Part shown: in pieces, positions 16,942-25,721 of the stretch
Numbering within the stretch: the first letter of the stretch is position 1
Layout of the letters: each line of letters starts with the position of its first letter
From: Demequina maris
Lineage (GTDB): Bacteria; Actinomycetota; Actinomycetes; Actinomycetales; Demequinaceae
DNA: 64,000 nucleotides
NCBI RefSeq assembly: GCF_000971155.1
Contig: NZ_BBLX01000005.1
Location: forward strand, 162,882 to 226,881
Reading direction: 5' to 3'
Notes under the pieces: model-generated
What the model saw: the letters and a program-made list of their open reading frames with translations, nothing else
Database searches by the model: none
Told to the model about the DNA's origin: nothing
Position numbers and translations under genes: made by a program

Positions 16942-18241
16942 GGGCGCCCCCCTTCGCCGGCGCCTGGACCTCGGCCTCGTCGTCCTCGTCCATGTGCTCG
17001 CGCCAGTCGCTGGGGAGCAGGTGGTCGAGGACGTCGTCGATCGAGATCGCGCCCACGAGGCGGTGGTCGTCGTTGACGACGGGCAGCGCGAGGATGTCGT
17101 AGGCCGCCATGCGGCGCGCGACGACGGACAGGTGGTCGCCGGGGTGCAGCGGCGCGATCGCGGGGTCCACGAAGTTGCCGATCGAGTCGTGCGGGGGCTC
17201 GCGCAGCAGCCGCTGGATGTGGACGAGGCCGATGTACCGGCCGGTGGGGGTCTCGAGCGGCGGGCGCACCACGAAGACCATCGAGGCGAGCGCCGGCGGG
17301 AGCTCCTGCTTGCGCACGAGCGCGAGGCACGTCGCGACCGAGGTCTCGGGGCCCACGATCACGGGCTCGGTGGTCATGAGGCCGCCCGCGGAGTCGTCCT
17401 CGTAACCCAGCAGCTGCTCGACGTTGCGGGCGTCCTCGGGCTCCATCAGCTCGAGCAGCGCGGCGGCCTGCGGGGCGGGCAGGTCGCCCAGGAGGTCGGC
17501 CGCGTCGTCCGGCTCCATCGCCTCGAGGACGTCGGCGGCGCGCTCCGAGCGCAGCGTCGAGAGAAGGACGATCTGGTCCTCCTCGGGCATCTCCTCGAGC
17601 ACGTCGGCGAGGCGCTCGTCGTCCAGCGCGGCGGCGATCTCGGCCGAGCGCGACGGGGACATCTCCATGAGCGCGGCGGCGAGGTCCGCGGGCTTGTGGT
17701 CCTCGAAGGCCTCGATGACGAGCGACGCGCCCTGGTTCTTGTCGCGGGTCGACAGGCCGGTGACCTCGTCGACGCCGACCACGACCGCCTCGCCGCGGCG
17801 GGAGAAGCCGAGCACGCCCTTCCGGCGCTCGCCCTTGCGCACGTACAGCTTGGTGAGCCGCCACGTCTTGGTGCGGTCCTGCTCGATGGCGATGTCCTCG
17901 ATGTAGCCGGTGGAGCGGTCCTCCTTGAGCTTGACCGAGCGCTCGAAGAGCTCCGCGATCGCGAGGGTCTCGCCGGGCCGGGCCTTGAAGCGGCGCAGGT
18001 TGACCACGCCGGTGCAGATGACCTGCCCGGGCGAGATCGACGTCACGCGGGTGAGGGGCATGAAGACGCGCCTGCGCCCCGGCACCTCGACGACCAGCCC
18101 CACCGCGGTCGGCGGGTTGCCGCCGGTGCGCCGGATCACGACGACGACGTCGCGGACACGGCCCACCGCGTCGCCGATGGGATCGAAGACCGGGGTGCCC
18201 GCGAGGCGCGCGATGTAGACGCGGTCGACTGCGGTGCTCAT
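16934..18241 (-). CDS. MgtE-N and CBS-domain protein without transporter domain
   Basis: Cytosolic protein of 435 aa with the regulatory half of an MgtE magnesium channel only. Residues 1-~150 hold a PRC-barrel-like segment (DPIGDAVGRVRDVVVV). Residues ~170-280 are the helical MgtE-N repeat (EEMPEEDQIVLLSTLRSERAADVLEAMEPDDAADLL is typical in pattern). Two CBS motifs follow to residue ~415. No membrane segment follows, so it cannot be a channel itself; it may sense Mg2+ or nucleotides. The ATG at 18241 has TACGCT seven bases upstream on the minus strand, suggesting a leaderless mRNA. Orthologue-like context: Rv1232c. Confidence 0.88.
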   Translation of the reverse strand: MSTAVDRVYIARLAGTPVFDPIGDAVGRVRDVVVVIRRTGGNPPTAVGLVVEVPGRRRVFMPLTRVTSISPGQVICTGVVNLRRFKARPGETLAIAELFERSVKLKEDRSTGYIEDIAIEQDRTKTWRLTKLYVRKGERRKGVLGFSRRGEAVVVGVDEVTGLSTRDKNQGASLVIEAFEDHKPADLAAALMEMSPSRSAEIAAALDDERLADVLEEMPEEDQIVLLSTLRSERAADVLEAMEPDDAADLLGDLPAPQAAALLELMEPEDARNVEQLLGYEDDSAGGLMTTEPVIVGPETSVATCLALVRKQELPPALASMVFVVRPPLETPTGRYIGLVHIQRLLREPPHDSIGNFVDPAIAPLHPGDHLSVVARRMAAYDILALPVVNDDHRLVGAISIDDVLDHLLPSDWREHMDEDDEAEVQAPAKGGARG

Positions 18242-18295
18242 GGGGCCAAGCGTAGCCCCGGCTTGCCGTCGCGCCTGGGAGGTGGTGCGGTCCGG

Positions 18296-18325
18296 GCGGG
18301 GACGACGCTCGCGCATCGTCCCCGC
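18296..18325. terminator. hairpin terminator after the PLP-enzyme gene
   Basis: A 10-bp inverted repeat (18296-18305 with 18316-18325) around a 10-base loop, directly 3' of the PLP-enzyme stop at 18331 on the minus strand. The right arm contains the repeated motif GCATCGTCC. Confidence 0.6.
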
Positions 18326-18330
18326 GTCCG

Positions 18331-19770
18331 TCACGCCCGCGCGGCCTCCCAGCAGGCGACCAGCGCCGCCGCGCTCACGCGGACGTCGTCGCTGGTGGTG
18401 GCCTGGTCGGAGACCGACAGGCGCATCGCTCGCCTGCACTTCCACGCGGAGCCGCCCGCCCACATCGTGCCCTCGCGCTGGACGGCGGCGACGACGGCGT
18501 CGGTCACCGCGTCGTCGCCCGGGGCGCCCGGCGCGGGCCCGAAGGCCACCAGCACCTGGTTGAGCGCGACGGGCGCGAGGATCTCGACCCCCGCCTCCGC
18601 GAGCAGGTCCGCGAACAGGCGCGCGTGCGCGCAGGTCCGCTCGACGAGCGCCGCGACGCCGTCCCGGCCGTTCGAGGCGAGCATCGCCCACGTCTCGATC
18701 CCGCGGGCGCGCTGCGACATCTGCAGGCCGAGCTGCATGAGCGGGCGCGCGTCGTCCGACGCGACGTACGCGGCGTGCATCGCGGTGGCGCGCTCGAGGT
18801 CGGCGCGCTCGCGGACGATCGCGATACCGGAGTCGTACGGCACGTTGAGCCACTTGTGCGCGTCGGTGCCCCACGAGTCGGCGAGCTCGACGCCCGCGAC
18901 CTGGCGGCGCAGCGCCGGGGAGGCCGCCGCCCACAGCCCGAAGGCGCCGTCGACGTGGACCCAGCCGCCGCGCTCCCGCACCCCGGGGATGATCGCGGCG
19001 AACGGGTCCGAGGCGCCCGTGTTGACGTTGCCCGCCTGGAGGATCACGAGGGTGAGGGCGTCGGTGTCGCGGGGGAAGGCGTCCGCGCGCACGGCGCCCG
19101 TCGCGTCGGTCGGGACCGTCTCCACGCGCCCCGCGCCGAGCCCCGCGAGGCGCAGCGCCTTGAGGACGGACACGTGCGCCTCCTCGCCGACCACGACGCG
19201 GATCGCCGGTGCCCCGAACAGGCCGCGCTCGTGCACGTCCCAGCCCGCGCGGGCGAGGAGCGCGTCGCGCGCGGCCAGGATGCCGGTGAGGTTCGCGAGC
19301 GTCGCGCCCGGCGTGAAGGTCGCCGTGGAGCCCGCGGGCAGGCCCAGCAGATCGACCACCCAGCCCGCCGCGACCTCGTCGAGCGCGGCGGCGACGGGCG
19401 ACATGGCGGGCAGCGCGGCGTTCTGGTCCCACTGGCCCGCGAGGACCGCGGCGGCCGCGGCGGCGTTGTCGACGCCGCCGTTGACGAAGCCGAAGAAGCG
19501 GCCCTGCGCCTGCGCCATGGTCGCGGGGGAGCCGTACGCGTCGAGCTCGGCGAGGATCTCGCGCGGGTCGATCCGGTGCGCCTGGAGCGGGCGGCGGAAC
19601 ACGTCGAGCGCGGCGACGGCCTCGGGCGGGGGCGCGACCGGACGATGCGCGGCGCCGGCCAGGTACGAGCCCGCGCGGCGCGCGGCCTCGGTGACGAGCG
19701 CGATGCGTTCCCGCGTCGCGGCGAGCGCGCGGGGGCTGGTGAGGGCCGGGGTGAGGTCGGTGGTGGTCAT
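18331..19770 (-). CDS. PLP-dependent group II decarboxylase-like enzyme
   Basis: Fold-type I PLP enzyme of 479 aa, related to aromatic-amino-acid and glutamate decarboxylases. The PLP lysine is in DSWGTDAHKWLNVPYD near residue 300, and the upstream cofactor Asp is in WVHVDGAFGLWA. The substrate cannot be told from sequence. It is transcribed divergently from a MocR regulator 96 bases away. MocR proteins usually control the gene beside them, so a PLP- or amino-acid-responsive circuit is likely. ATG 19770 is preferred; a CAGGCT box six bases upstream is a weak leaderless -10. Confidence 0.87.
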   Translation of the reverse strand: MTTTDLTPALTSPRALAATRERIALVTEAARRAGSYLAGAAHRPVAPPPEAVAALDVFRRPLQAHRIDPREILAELDAYGSPATMAQAQGRFFGFVNGGVDNAAAAAAVLAGQWDQNAALPAMSPVAAALDEVAAGWVVDLLGLPAGSTATFTPGATLANLTGILAARDALLARAGWDVHERGLFGAPAIRVVVGEEAHVSVLKALRLAGLGAGRVETVPTDATGAVRADAFPRDTDALTLVILQAGNVNTGASDPFAAIIPGVRERGGWVHVDGAFGLWAAASPALRRQVAGVELADSWGTDAHKWLNVPYDSGIAIVRERADLERATAMHAAYVASDDARPLMQLGLQMSQRARGIETWAMLASNGRDGVAALVERTCAHARLFADLLAEAGVEILAPVALNQVLVAFGPAPGAPGDDAVTDAVVAAVQREGTMWAGGSAWKCRRAMRLSVSDQATTSDDVRVSAAALVACWEAARA

Positions 19771-19787
19771 GCCGACAGCCTGCGCCG

Positions 19788-19847
19788 ACTGGCACCCCGG
19801 GTGAAGGGCCGCATCGGGCACCACTGGCACTTGCAGGAGGGTGCCAG
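19788..19847. promoter_or_regulatory. candidate MocR operator with ACTGGCAC repeats
   Basis: The 96-base divergent gap holds two direct copies of ACTGGCAC (19788-19795 and 19823-19830, 35 bases apart) and an inverted GTGCCAG (19841-19847). The last two form a 7-bp inverted repeat with a 10-base spacer. MocR dimers often bind direct repeats of this kind. Assignment is by position and pattern only. Confidence 0.55.
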
Positions 19848-19866
19848 AGCAGGGTTCGATGGCTCC

Positions 19867-21267
19867 ATGCGCACCACGGCCGATCAGCTCAGCGAGGTCC
19901 TCGACCACTGGAGGTCCGGCACCGGGCCGCTCTACCAGCAGCTCGCGGACGGGATCGTGGCGCTCGCGGAGTCCGGCACGCTCGAGCACGGCGCGCGCAT
20001 GCCGTCGGAGCGCGCGCTCGCGACGCGCCTGCACCTGTCGCGCAACACCGTCACCGCGGCGTACCAGCGGCTGCGCGACCAGGGGTGGCTCGAGGCGTCG
20101 CCCGGCTCCGCCCCGCGGCTGGGCATGCGCTCGCGGGGCGTCGCGGCGCTGACGGCGCAGGACCGGTTCTCGCGGATCCTCGTGGGCCAGGAGCCCCCGC
20201 TCGTGGCCCTCAACACGGCGTCGCCACCGCCCGCCCCGGCCGTGTCCGAGGCCCTCGCGCGGCCCGAGGCCCTCCTCGAGGGGCGTGCCGCGCTGGGCAA
20301 CGGCTACGCGGCGCTCGGCGACCGCGACCTCACGCTCGCGATCACCGACCACCTGCGCGCGCAGGGCGTGCCCGCGCGCCCGGACGAGGTCGTGGTCACC
20401 TCGGGCGCGCAGCAGGCGCTGTGGCTCGCGGTGACGGCGCTCGCGACGCCGTCGACCCCGGTCGCGCTCGAGGCGGTGACCTACCCCGGGGTGTTCGACG
20501 CGATCGCGGCGGCGGGCTCGCGCCCGTTCGCTCTGCCCATGGGCGACCTCGGCCTCGAGGTCGACGGCGCCGCCAAGCTGCTGCGCGCCGCGCGCCCCGA
20601 CCTCGCCTACCTCACGACCTACAACAACCCCACCGGCACCCCGCTCGCGGACGCCGACGCCGTGCGGCTGCTCGACGCCGCCGCATCGTCCGGCACCACC
20701 GTCATCGATGACCGCACGCTCGCCGACCTTGTCCTCTCGGGACTCCCGCCGCGCCCCCTCGCGTCGCTCGGCACCCGCGCCTCGGTGGTGACCGTCGGCG
20801 GGATGTCGAAGGTGTTCTGGGGCGGGCTGCGCATCGGCTGGCTGCACACCAACGCGACGCTCGCGGCGCAGCTGCGCCACCGCCGCGCGGCGATGGACCT
20901 GGGCAGCCCCGCGCTGCTCCAGCGGCTCGGCGCGCGCCTGCTGCGCGAGCGCTTCGAGGACACGCGCGCGTGGCGCCTCGAGACCCTGCGCGAGTCGCTC
21001 GACGCGACGCGCGCGGCCATCGCGGACGCGGGCCTCGACTGGGAGGCGGTCGAGCCCTCCGGCGGGCCGTCGCTATGGGTGCGCATGCCGGGCGTCTCGT
21101 CCGAGCGGTTCGCCGAGCGGGCCGAGCGCGCCGGCGTCCCGGTGGTCGCCGGCGCCGCGTTCTCGGTGGTGCCGGGGGAGGGCGCGGACCGCTTCCGGCT
21201 GCCGTTCTACCTGTCGCCCGAGGAGATGCGCCTGGGGATCAAGACGCTTGCCGAGCGCGCGGCCTGA
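19867..21267 (+). CDS. MocR-type (GntR/aminotransferase) transcriptional regulator
   Basis: Regulator of 466 aa fusing a GntR winged helix (residues ~15-80, with PSERALATRLHLSRNTVTAAYQRL) to an aminotransferase-like domain. The region MSKVFWGGLRIGW near residue 318 carries the PLP-lysine equivalent, so cofactor binding is likely. The domain acts as an effector sensor, not a transaminase. It sits divergent from the PLP-dependent enzyme gene and probably regulates that gene and itself. ATG 19867 has no clear ribosome site; TTCGAT six bases upstream may be a leaderless -10. Confidence 0.9.
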   Translation: MRTTADQLSEVLDHWRSGTGPLYQQLADGIVALAESGTLEHGARMPSERALATRLHLSRNTVTAAYQRLRDQGWLEASPGSAPRLGMRSRGVAALTAQDRFSRILVGQEPPLVALNTASPPPAPAVSEALARPEALLEGRAALGNGYAALGDRDLTLAITDHLRAQGVPARPDEVVVTSGAQQALWLAVTALATPSTPVALEAVTYPGVFDAIAAAGSRPFALPMGDLGLEVDGAAKLLRAARPDLAYLTTYNNPTGTPLADADAVRLLDAAASSGTTVIDDRTLADLVLSGLPPRPLASLGTRASVVTVGGMSKVFWGGLRIGWLHTNATLAAQLRHRRAAMDLGSPALLQRLGARLLRERFEDTRAWRLETLRESLDATRAAIADAGLDWEAVEPSGGPSLWVRMPGVSSERFAERAERAGVPVVAGAAFSVVPGEGADRFRLPFYLSPEEMRLGIKTLAERAA

Positions 21268-21284
21268 CCCCTCCCGCGCCTTCC

Positions 21285-21361
21285 GCAACCGGCGTACGGA
21301 TCCGCCTTCGCGCTCCGGCACCAGGGACGATGCGTGCGAGCCTCGTCCCATACGCCGGTTG
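21285..21361. repeat. palindromic intergenic element, copy 2
   Basis: Outer arms GCAACCGGCGTACGGA (21285-21300) and TACGCCGGTTG (21351-21361) flank an interior carrying CCAGGGACGATGCG (21321-21334). It lies between the convergent MocR and flavin-oxidoreductase genes. Length 77 bases, close to copies 3 and 4. Confidence 0.85.
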
Positions 21362-21385
21362 GCGCGCGGCGTGGGGCGGGGCGGG

Positions 21386-22363
21386 TCAGGTGCCGGCGAG
21401 CTCCACGGAGCGGATCCGCGCGGCCGGGTCGAGCGACGGGTGGACCGTGATGAGCTCGTCGGCGCGGGCCTCCGCGGCGAAGGCCTCCAGCCCCGCGCGG
21501 ACCTCGTCCGGGGTGCCGACGGCCGCCTTCGCCATCATCGCCGCGATCTGCGCGCCCTGCGGGGTCGTGAGGAACGCGTCGATCTCCTCGTCCGTGTAGC
21601 TGCGCGCGGCCGGTCCGCGGCTGATCATGGCCCGCACGCGGTGGCGGCGCGCGTCGGCGAGCTGGGCCCGCGCATCGTCCCCGTCCTCGGCCGCGACCAC
21701 GTTGACGCCGGCGATGACGTACGGCTCGGGGTGGGCCTCGGAGGGCCGGTAGGTGCCGCGGTAGAGCGCGACGGCCTCCTCGAGCGCCTGCGGCGCGAAG
21801 TGCGAGGCGAACGCGTAGGGCAGGCCCAGCTGCGCGGCGAGCTGCGCGCCGAACAGGGACGAGCCGAGCACGTACAGCGGCACATCGGTGCCGGCGCCGG
21901 GCGTCGCGCGGAGGCCGTCGGGGCGGTCCGCGCCCGCGAGCAGGCCCTGGAGCTCGACGACGTCCTGCGGGAACCGGTCGGAGGCCTCGGGGGTGCGGCG
22001 CAGGGCGGCGAAGATGCCGCGATCGCCGCCGGGCGCGCGTCCCAGGCCGAGGTCGATGCGGCCGGGGTGGAGCTCGGCGAGCGTGCCGAACTGCTCGGCC
22101 ACGACGAGCGGGGAGTGGTGCGGGAGCATGACCCCGCCCGCGCCCAGGCGGATCGTCGACGTGTGCGCGGCGACGTGCGCGATCACGACGGCGGGCGCGG
22201 ACGATGCGATGGTCGCCATGCCGTGGTGCTCGGCGTACCAGACGCGCTCGTAGCCGGACCGCTCGGCGGCGCGCGCGAGCTCGACCGAGTGGGCGAGGCT
22301 CTCCGCGGCGCTGCCGCCGGGACGGATGAAGGCGAGGTCGAGCAGGGACAGCGTGAGGGGCAT
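21386..22363 (-). CDS. MsnO8-type luciferase-like (LLM) flavin oxidoreductase
   Basis: Flavin-dependent monooxygenase-like protein of the bacterial luciferase superfamily (325 aa, standard). Diagnostic stretches are [17 protein letters not shown] near residue 43, [19 protein letters not shown] near residue 74, and [13 protein letters not shown] near residue 101. The substrate is unknown; members usually need reduced FMN from a partner reductase, and none is adjacent. The ATG at 22363 is preceded on the minus strand by AAAGAGAT, an acceptable ribosome site. It is flanked on both sides by palindromic repeat elements and appears monocistronic. Confidence 0.88.
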   Translation of the reverse strand: MPLTLSLLDLAFIRPGGSAAESLAHSVELARAAERSGYERVWYAEHHGMATIASSAPAVVIAHVAAHTSTIRLGAGGVMLPHHSPLVVAEQFGTLAELHPGRIDLGLGRAPGGDRGIFAALRRTPEASDRFPQDVVELQGLLAGADRPDGLRATPGAGTDVPLYVLGSSLFGAQLAAQLGLPYAFASHFAPQALEEAVALYRGTYRPSEAHPEPYVIAGVNVVAAEDGDDARAQLADARRHRVRAMISRGPAARSYTDEEIDAFLTTPQGAQIAAMMAKAAVGTPDEVRAGLEAFAAEARADELITVHPSLDPAARIRSVELAGT

Positions 22364-22457
22364 GCGGATCTCTTTCGGGGTGGTGCGGGTCCGGGGGTGC
22401 AACGCCGGGAAACGGCACCCTATGCCCGCGCACGCCCGGTGAGGCGAGCAAGTCCAC

Positions 22458-22533
22458 GCAACCGGCGTACGGATCCATGTTCGCGCGCCAGCACCAGGGA
22501 CGATGCGCGCGGGCCCGGCGATGTACGCCGGTT
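22458..22533. repeat. palindromic intergenic element, copy 3
   Basis: Arms GCAACCGGCGTACGGA (22458-22473) and GTACGCCGGTT (22523-22533) flank an interior with CCAGGGACGATGCG (22494-22507). Between the two arms it also matches copy 2 over about 20 further positions. It lies upstream of the flavin-oxidoreductase gene and downstream of nothing on the plus strand. Confidence 0.85.
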
Positions 22534-22578
22534 CGGGCGCGGGGCGCGGTCGGCGGGGCGACAGCCCCGGCGTACGAC

Positions 22579-22614
22579 AGCGGCGCACCGCCCCCGGAGG
22601 GACGATGCGCCGCT
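22579..22614. terminator. possible pepP terminator
   Basis: A 9-bp inverted repeat, AGCGGCGCA (22579-22587) and TGCGCCGCT (22606-22614), with an 18-base loop that includes GGGACGATGC. It lies 22 bases past the aminopeptidase stop on the minus strand. The long loop makes it a weak call. Confidence 0.4.
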
Positions 22615-22635
22615 CTCGTCAGCAGGAAGGCGCGA

Positions 22636-24006
22636 TCAGCGCGCGAGGCGCTTCATCCACGCCTCGACCTCGTCGGGGTCGCGGGGGAGCGCCGCCGAGA
22701 GGTTCTCGGCGCCGTCCTCGGTGACGACGATGTCGTCCTCGATGCGCACGCCGATGCCGCGCAGCTCCTCGGGCGCCACGAGGTCGCCCTCCTGGAAGTA
22801 CAGCCCGGGCTCGATGGTGAAGACCATGCCGGGCTCGAGCACGCCCTCGAGGTAGAGCTCGCGCTTGGCCTCCGCGCAGTCGTGGACGTCGAGGCCAAGG
22901 TGGTGCGAGGTGCCGTGGACCATCCAGCGGCGGTAGAGCTTGGATTCGGGGTCCTCCTGCGCGGGCGCGATGCCCCATTCGGTGAGCCGCTGCTCGATGA
23001 CCTCCATCGCGGCGAGGTGCACGTCGAGGAAGCGGATGCCGGGCCGCACGATCGCGAGCGCGGCGTCGGCGGCCTCGAGGACGATCTCGTAGACGCGGCG
23101 CTGGGTGGGCGTGAAGGCGCCGTCGATCGGCAGGGTGCGGGTGATGTCCGCGGTGTAGAGGCTCTCGACCTCGACGCCGGCGTCCAGGAGAAGGAGGTCG
23201 CCCTCGCGCACCTGGCCGGTGTTGGAGATCCAGTGCAGCGTGGTCGCGTGGGCGCCGGCGGCGGCGATGGTCTCGTAGCCGACCGCGTTGCCCTCCTCGC
23301 GCGCGTGGCCGTCGAAGGTCGCCTCGATCACGCGCTCGCCGCGCTTGTGAGCGATCGCGCGGGGCAGCTCGGGCACCACGCGCTCGAAGCCCGCGATGGT
23401 CGCGTTCACCGCGTCGCGCAGCTGCTGGATCTCGTACTCGTCCTTGACGAAGCGCATCTCGGCGAGCGCGGCGCGCACGTCCTCGGCGGGCTCGGCGGTC
23501 GCGTCGACGCTCTCGGGCAGGTCCGCCAGCGCCTTGGTCGCGATGCCGGTCATGGCCTCGAACTCGGGCAGGCCGGGGCGGCGGCCGATCCAGAACTCGC
23601 CCGCGGCGGGGTCGGAGTAGAAGCCCTCGTCGCCGGGCTGCGCCGGCGGCACGAGGTAGAGGACGACGTCGTGGCCCTCGGCGCCCTCGCGCGGCTCGAA
23701 CACGAGGACCGCGCCCGGCTCGTGGTCGATGCCGAGGCCCGTGAGGTAGGTGAAGTCGGACGACGGCCGGAACCGGTAGTCGGTGTCGTTCGCGCGCGTC
23801 TTGAGCTCGCCCGCCGGGACCGAGATGCGGGTGCCGGCGAACTGCGCGCTCAGGCGCGCGCGGCGCTCGGCCGCGTACGGGGCGGCCGCGATGCGCGTCA
23901 CCTCGACGTCCTCGTGCGGCGCCCAGTGCTCGCCCATGAAGTCCTTGAACTCCTGGGTGGTCGGGCGGGTGGTGCGGGCCTTGTTGGTCTCGTCCTTGTC
24001 GTTCAC
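22636..24006 (-). CDS. pepP: Xaa-Pro aminopeptidase (aminopeptidase P)
   Basis: Metallopeptidase removing N-terminal residues ahead of proline (456 aa). An N-terminal creatinase-like domain (to about residue 190) is followed by the pita-bread catalytic domain. Dinuclear metal ligands are visible: LLDAGVEVESLYTADITR (two Asp) near residue 275, HGTSHHLGLDVHD (His) near residue 365, FTIEPGLYF (Glu) near residue 405 and GVRIEDDIVV (Glu) near residue 425. Cytoplasmic, no signal peptide. The start is GTG 24006; GACCAT ends six bases upstream on the minus strand with no ribosome site, so it may be leaderless. Confidence 0.94.
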   Translation of the reverse strand: MNDKDETNKARTTRPTTQEFKDFMGEHWAPHEDVEVTRIAAAPYAAERRARLSAQFAGTRISVPAGELKTRANDTDYRFRPSSDFTYLTGLGIDHEPGAVLVFEPREGAEGHDVVLYLVPPAQPGDEGFYSDPAAGEFWIGRRPGLPEFEAMTGIATKALADLPESVDATAEPAEDVRAALAEMRFVKDEYEIQQLRDAVNATIAGFERVVPELPRAIAHKRGERVIEATFDGHAREEGNAVGYETIAAAGAHATTLHWISNTGQVREGDLLLLDAGVEVESLYTADITRTLPIDGAFTPTQRRVYEIVLEAADAALAIVRPGIRFLDVHLAAMEVIEQRLTEWGIAPAQEDPESKLYRRWMVHGTSHHLGLDVHDCAEAKRELYLEGVLEPGMVFTIEPGLYFQEGDLVAPEELRGIGVRIEDDIVVTEDGAENLSAALPRDPDEVEAWMKRLAR

Positions 24007-24081
24007 CCGGCAATGGTCGCACGGTGCGCGGGGGCCGGGCGTCGCCGCTGGTCCCGCCCGCGCATCGTCCCCGCGGCCGCC

Positions 24082-24471
24082 TCAGGCGGCGAGCGCGACC
24101 GTGAGAGTCCCGGCCAGCAGCGCGAGGCTCGTGGGGCCGAAGATCGCGCGCTCGAGCGGGCTGCGCGACGCGAGGTTCGCGAGCGTCGACAGCGCGGCGA
24201 ACGCGACGACGACCCACATCAGCACCGTGATCAGCGTGCCCTCGCCCGACCCCAGCAGCCCGGCGCGCGCCAGCACCACGGCCGCCATGCCGAGCAGCAG
24301 CACCGCCGAGACCGCGCTGCCCGCCCGCAGCCGCGCGGCGAGCCTCCCCGGGCTCGCCCCGCCCCATGCCGCCCGCCCCCACGGCGCGCCGGCGGCCAGC
24401 GCCACCTGGAAGACGGCCACCAGGCCGAACAGCGCCGCCGTCGCACATGCCACCCACTCGACAGCCGTCAT
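24082..24471 (-). CDS. small four-helix membrane protein, unknown function
   Basis: Protein of 129 aa made almost entirely of four hydrophobic segments (residues ~6-27, ~48-68, ~77-97 and ~108-127). I do not recognise the family. The reading frame is open further upstream to 24543, but the ATG at 24471 places the first helix right after the start and is preferred. It is divergent from the PHP gene, with starts 92 bases apart. Confidence 0.65.
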   Translation of the reverse strand: MTAVEWVACATAALFGLVAVFQVALAAGAPWGRAAWGGASPGRLAARLRAGSAVSAVLLLGMAAVVLARAGLLGSGEGTLITVLMWVVVAFAALSTLANLASRSPLERAIFGPTSLALLAGTLTVALAA

Positions 24472-24563
24472 GACGATCCCCCTCGGATGTGCCGGTGTCC
24501 CTCCCATCCTGGCGCAGGCGGCCTCGCGGCGCCCGTGTCGCACCGGCGCGCGATACTGACCGT

Positions 24564-25388
24564 GTGCGCATCGACCTCCACACCCATTCGAACGTCTCCG
24601 ACGGCACGGGCACGCCCGCGCAGGTGATGCGCGAGGCCGCCGCGGCCGGCCTCGACGTGGTCGCGCTCACCGACCACGACTCGGTGGGCGGCTGGGAGGA
24701 GGCCGAGGCGGAGGCCGCGCGGCTGGGGCTGGGCTTCGTGCCGGGCATCGAGGTGTCGGCGCGCGACGGCCGGGTGTCCATCCACATGCTCGCGCTGTGG
24801 CCGCGGCCGGACGATGCGGCGCTCGCCGAGATCCTCGCGTTCACCCGGGAGGCGCGCGTGGGCCGGGCGCAGACCATCGTCGACCGGATCTCGGTGGACT
24901 ACTTGATCGAGTGGGACGACGTGGTGGCGCAGGCGGGGGACGCCGCCACGGTGGGCCGGCCGCACATCGCGGACGCGCTCGTGGCGCGCGGGCACTTCGC
25001 GCATCGTGACGAAGTGTTCGCCGAGGTGCTGCACAACCGCTCGCGCTACTACGTGCACCACTACGCGCCCGAGGTGCACGACGCGGTCCGTGCGATCCGG
25101 TCCGCGGGGGGAGTGCCGGTGTTCGCGCATCCCGGCGCGCACGCGCGCGGCCGCGTGGTGCCGGACCGGGTGATCGCGTCGCTCGCGAAGGCGGGCCTGG
25201 CCGGCCTCGAGGTGGACCACCGCGACCATGACGAGGAGACGCGCGAGCGGCTCGCGGGCCTGGTCGAGCGGCACGGCCTCATCCGCACCGGGTCGTCGGA
25301 CTATCACGGGACGGGGAAGCTCAACCGGCTGGGCGAGAACCTCACGTCGGTCGAGGCGTTCGAGGCGCTGCGGGCCCAGCGGGCGTGA
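24564..25388 (+). CDS. PHP-domain phosphoesterase (YciV/TrpH type)
   Basis: Metal-dependent phosphoesterase of the PHP superfamily (274 aa). The N-terminal RIDLHTHSNVSDGTGTP motif supplies the first metal histidines, and VALTDHDSVGGW follows near residue 36. Later ligands are in VFAHPGAHARG near residue 187 and TGSSDYHG near residue 245. Relatives are 3',5'-nucleotide bisphosphatases or 5'-exoribonucleases, so RNA-end or pAp turnover is possible. The start is GTG 24564: GATACT (24552-24557) lies six bases upstream, marking a leaderless transcript, and the motif then begins at residue 2. Confidence 0.87.
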   Translation: MRIDLHTHSNVSDGTGTPAQVMREAAAAGLDVVALTDHDSVGGWEEAEAEAARLGLGFVPGIEVSARDGRVSIHMLALWPRPDDAALAEILAFTREARVGRAQTIVDRISVDYLIEWDDVVAQAGDAATVGRPHIADALVARGHFAHRDEVFAEVLHNRSRYYVHHYAPEVHDAVRAIRSAGGVPVFAHPGAHARGRVVPDRVIASLAKAGLAGLEVDHRDHDEETRERLAGLVERHGLIRTGSSDYHGTGKLNRLGENLTSVEAFEALRAQRA

Positions 25389-25431
25389 CGGGGCCGGGCG
25401 GGCCTCCCGCGTCCGGGCCTACGATGCGGGC

Positions 25432-25659
25432 ATGAGCAACCCGACCCACGTGGACGACGTCGCGATCGGCGACGAGATGATCCGTCTCGGCCAGTTCGTG
25501 AAGCTCGCCGGGCTCCTCGACTCCGGCGGCGACGCCAAGGCGGCCATCGTCGACGGCGACGTGTCCGTCAACGGCGAGGTGGACCGCCGCCGCGGGCGTC
25601 AGCTCCACCACGGCGACATCGTCAGCTTCGCCGGCCGCGCCGCCCGCGTCTGCCCCTGA
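25432..25659 (+). CDS. S4-domain RNA-binding protein
   Basis: Small basic protein of 75 aa consisting of one S4 domain (IRLGQFVKLAGLL, then AKAAIVDGDVSVNGEVDRRRGRQLHHGDIVSF), similar to E. coli YbcJ. It probably binds structured RNA, perhaps rRNA; the target is unknown. TACGAT (25420-25425) ends six bases before ATG 25432 with no ribosome site, a textbook leaderless arrangement. It converges on the DEAD-box helicase gene, with a shared terminator. Confidence 0.87.
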   Translation: MSNPTHVDDVAIGDEMIRLGQFVKLAGLLDSGGDAKAAIVDGDVSVNGEVDRRRGRQLHHGDIVSFAGRAARVCP

Positions 25660-25676
25660 CGGGGCCGGACGGCAGA

Positions 25677-25706
25677 AGGGGCGGGACCCTCGCGGATCCC
25701 GCCCCT
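25677..25706. terminator. shared terminator between S4 and helicase genes
   Basis: Perfect 10-bp stem AGGGGCGGGA / TCCCGCCCCT (25677-25686 and 25697-25706) with a 10-base loop, between two convergent genes. No T-run follows. Confidence 0.8.
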
Positions 25707-25721
25707 CCTGGATGAAGCCGA

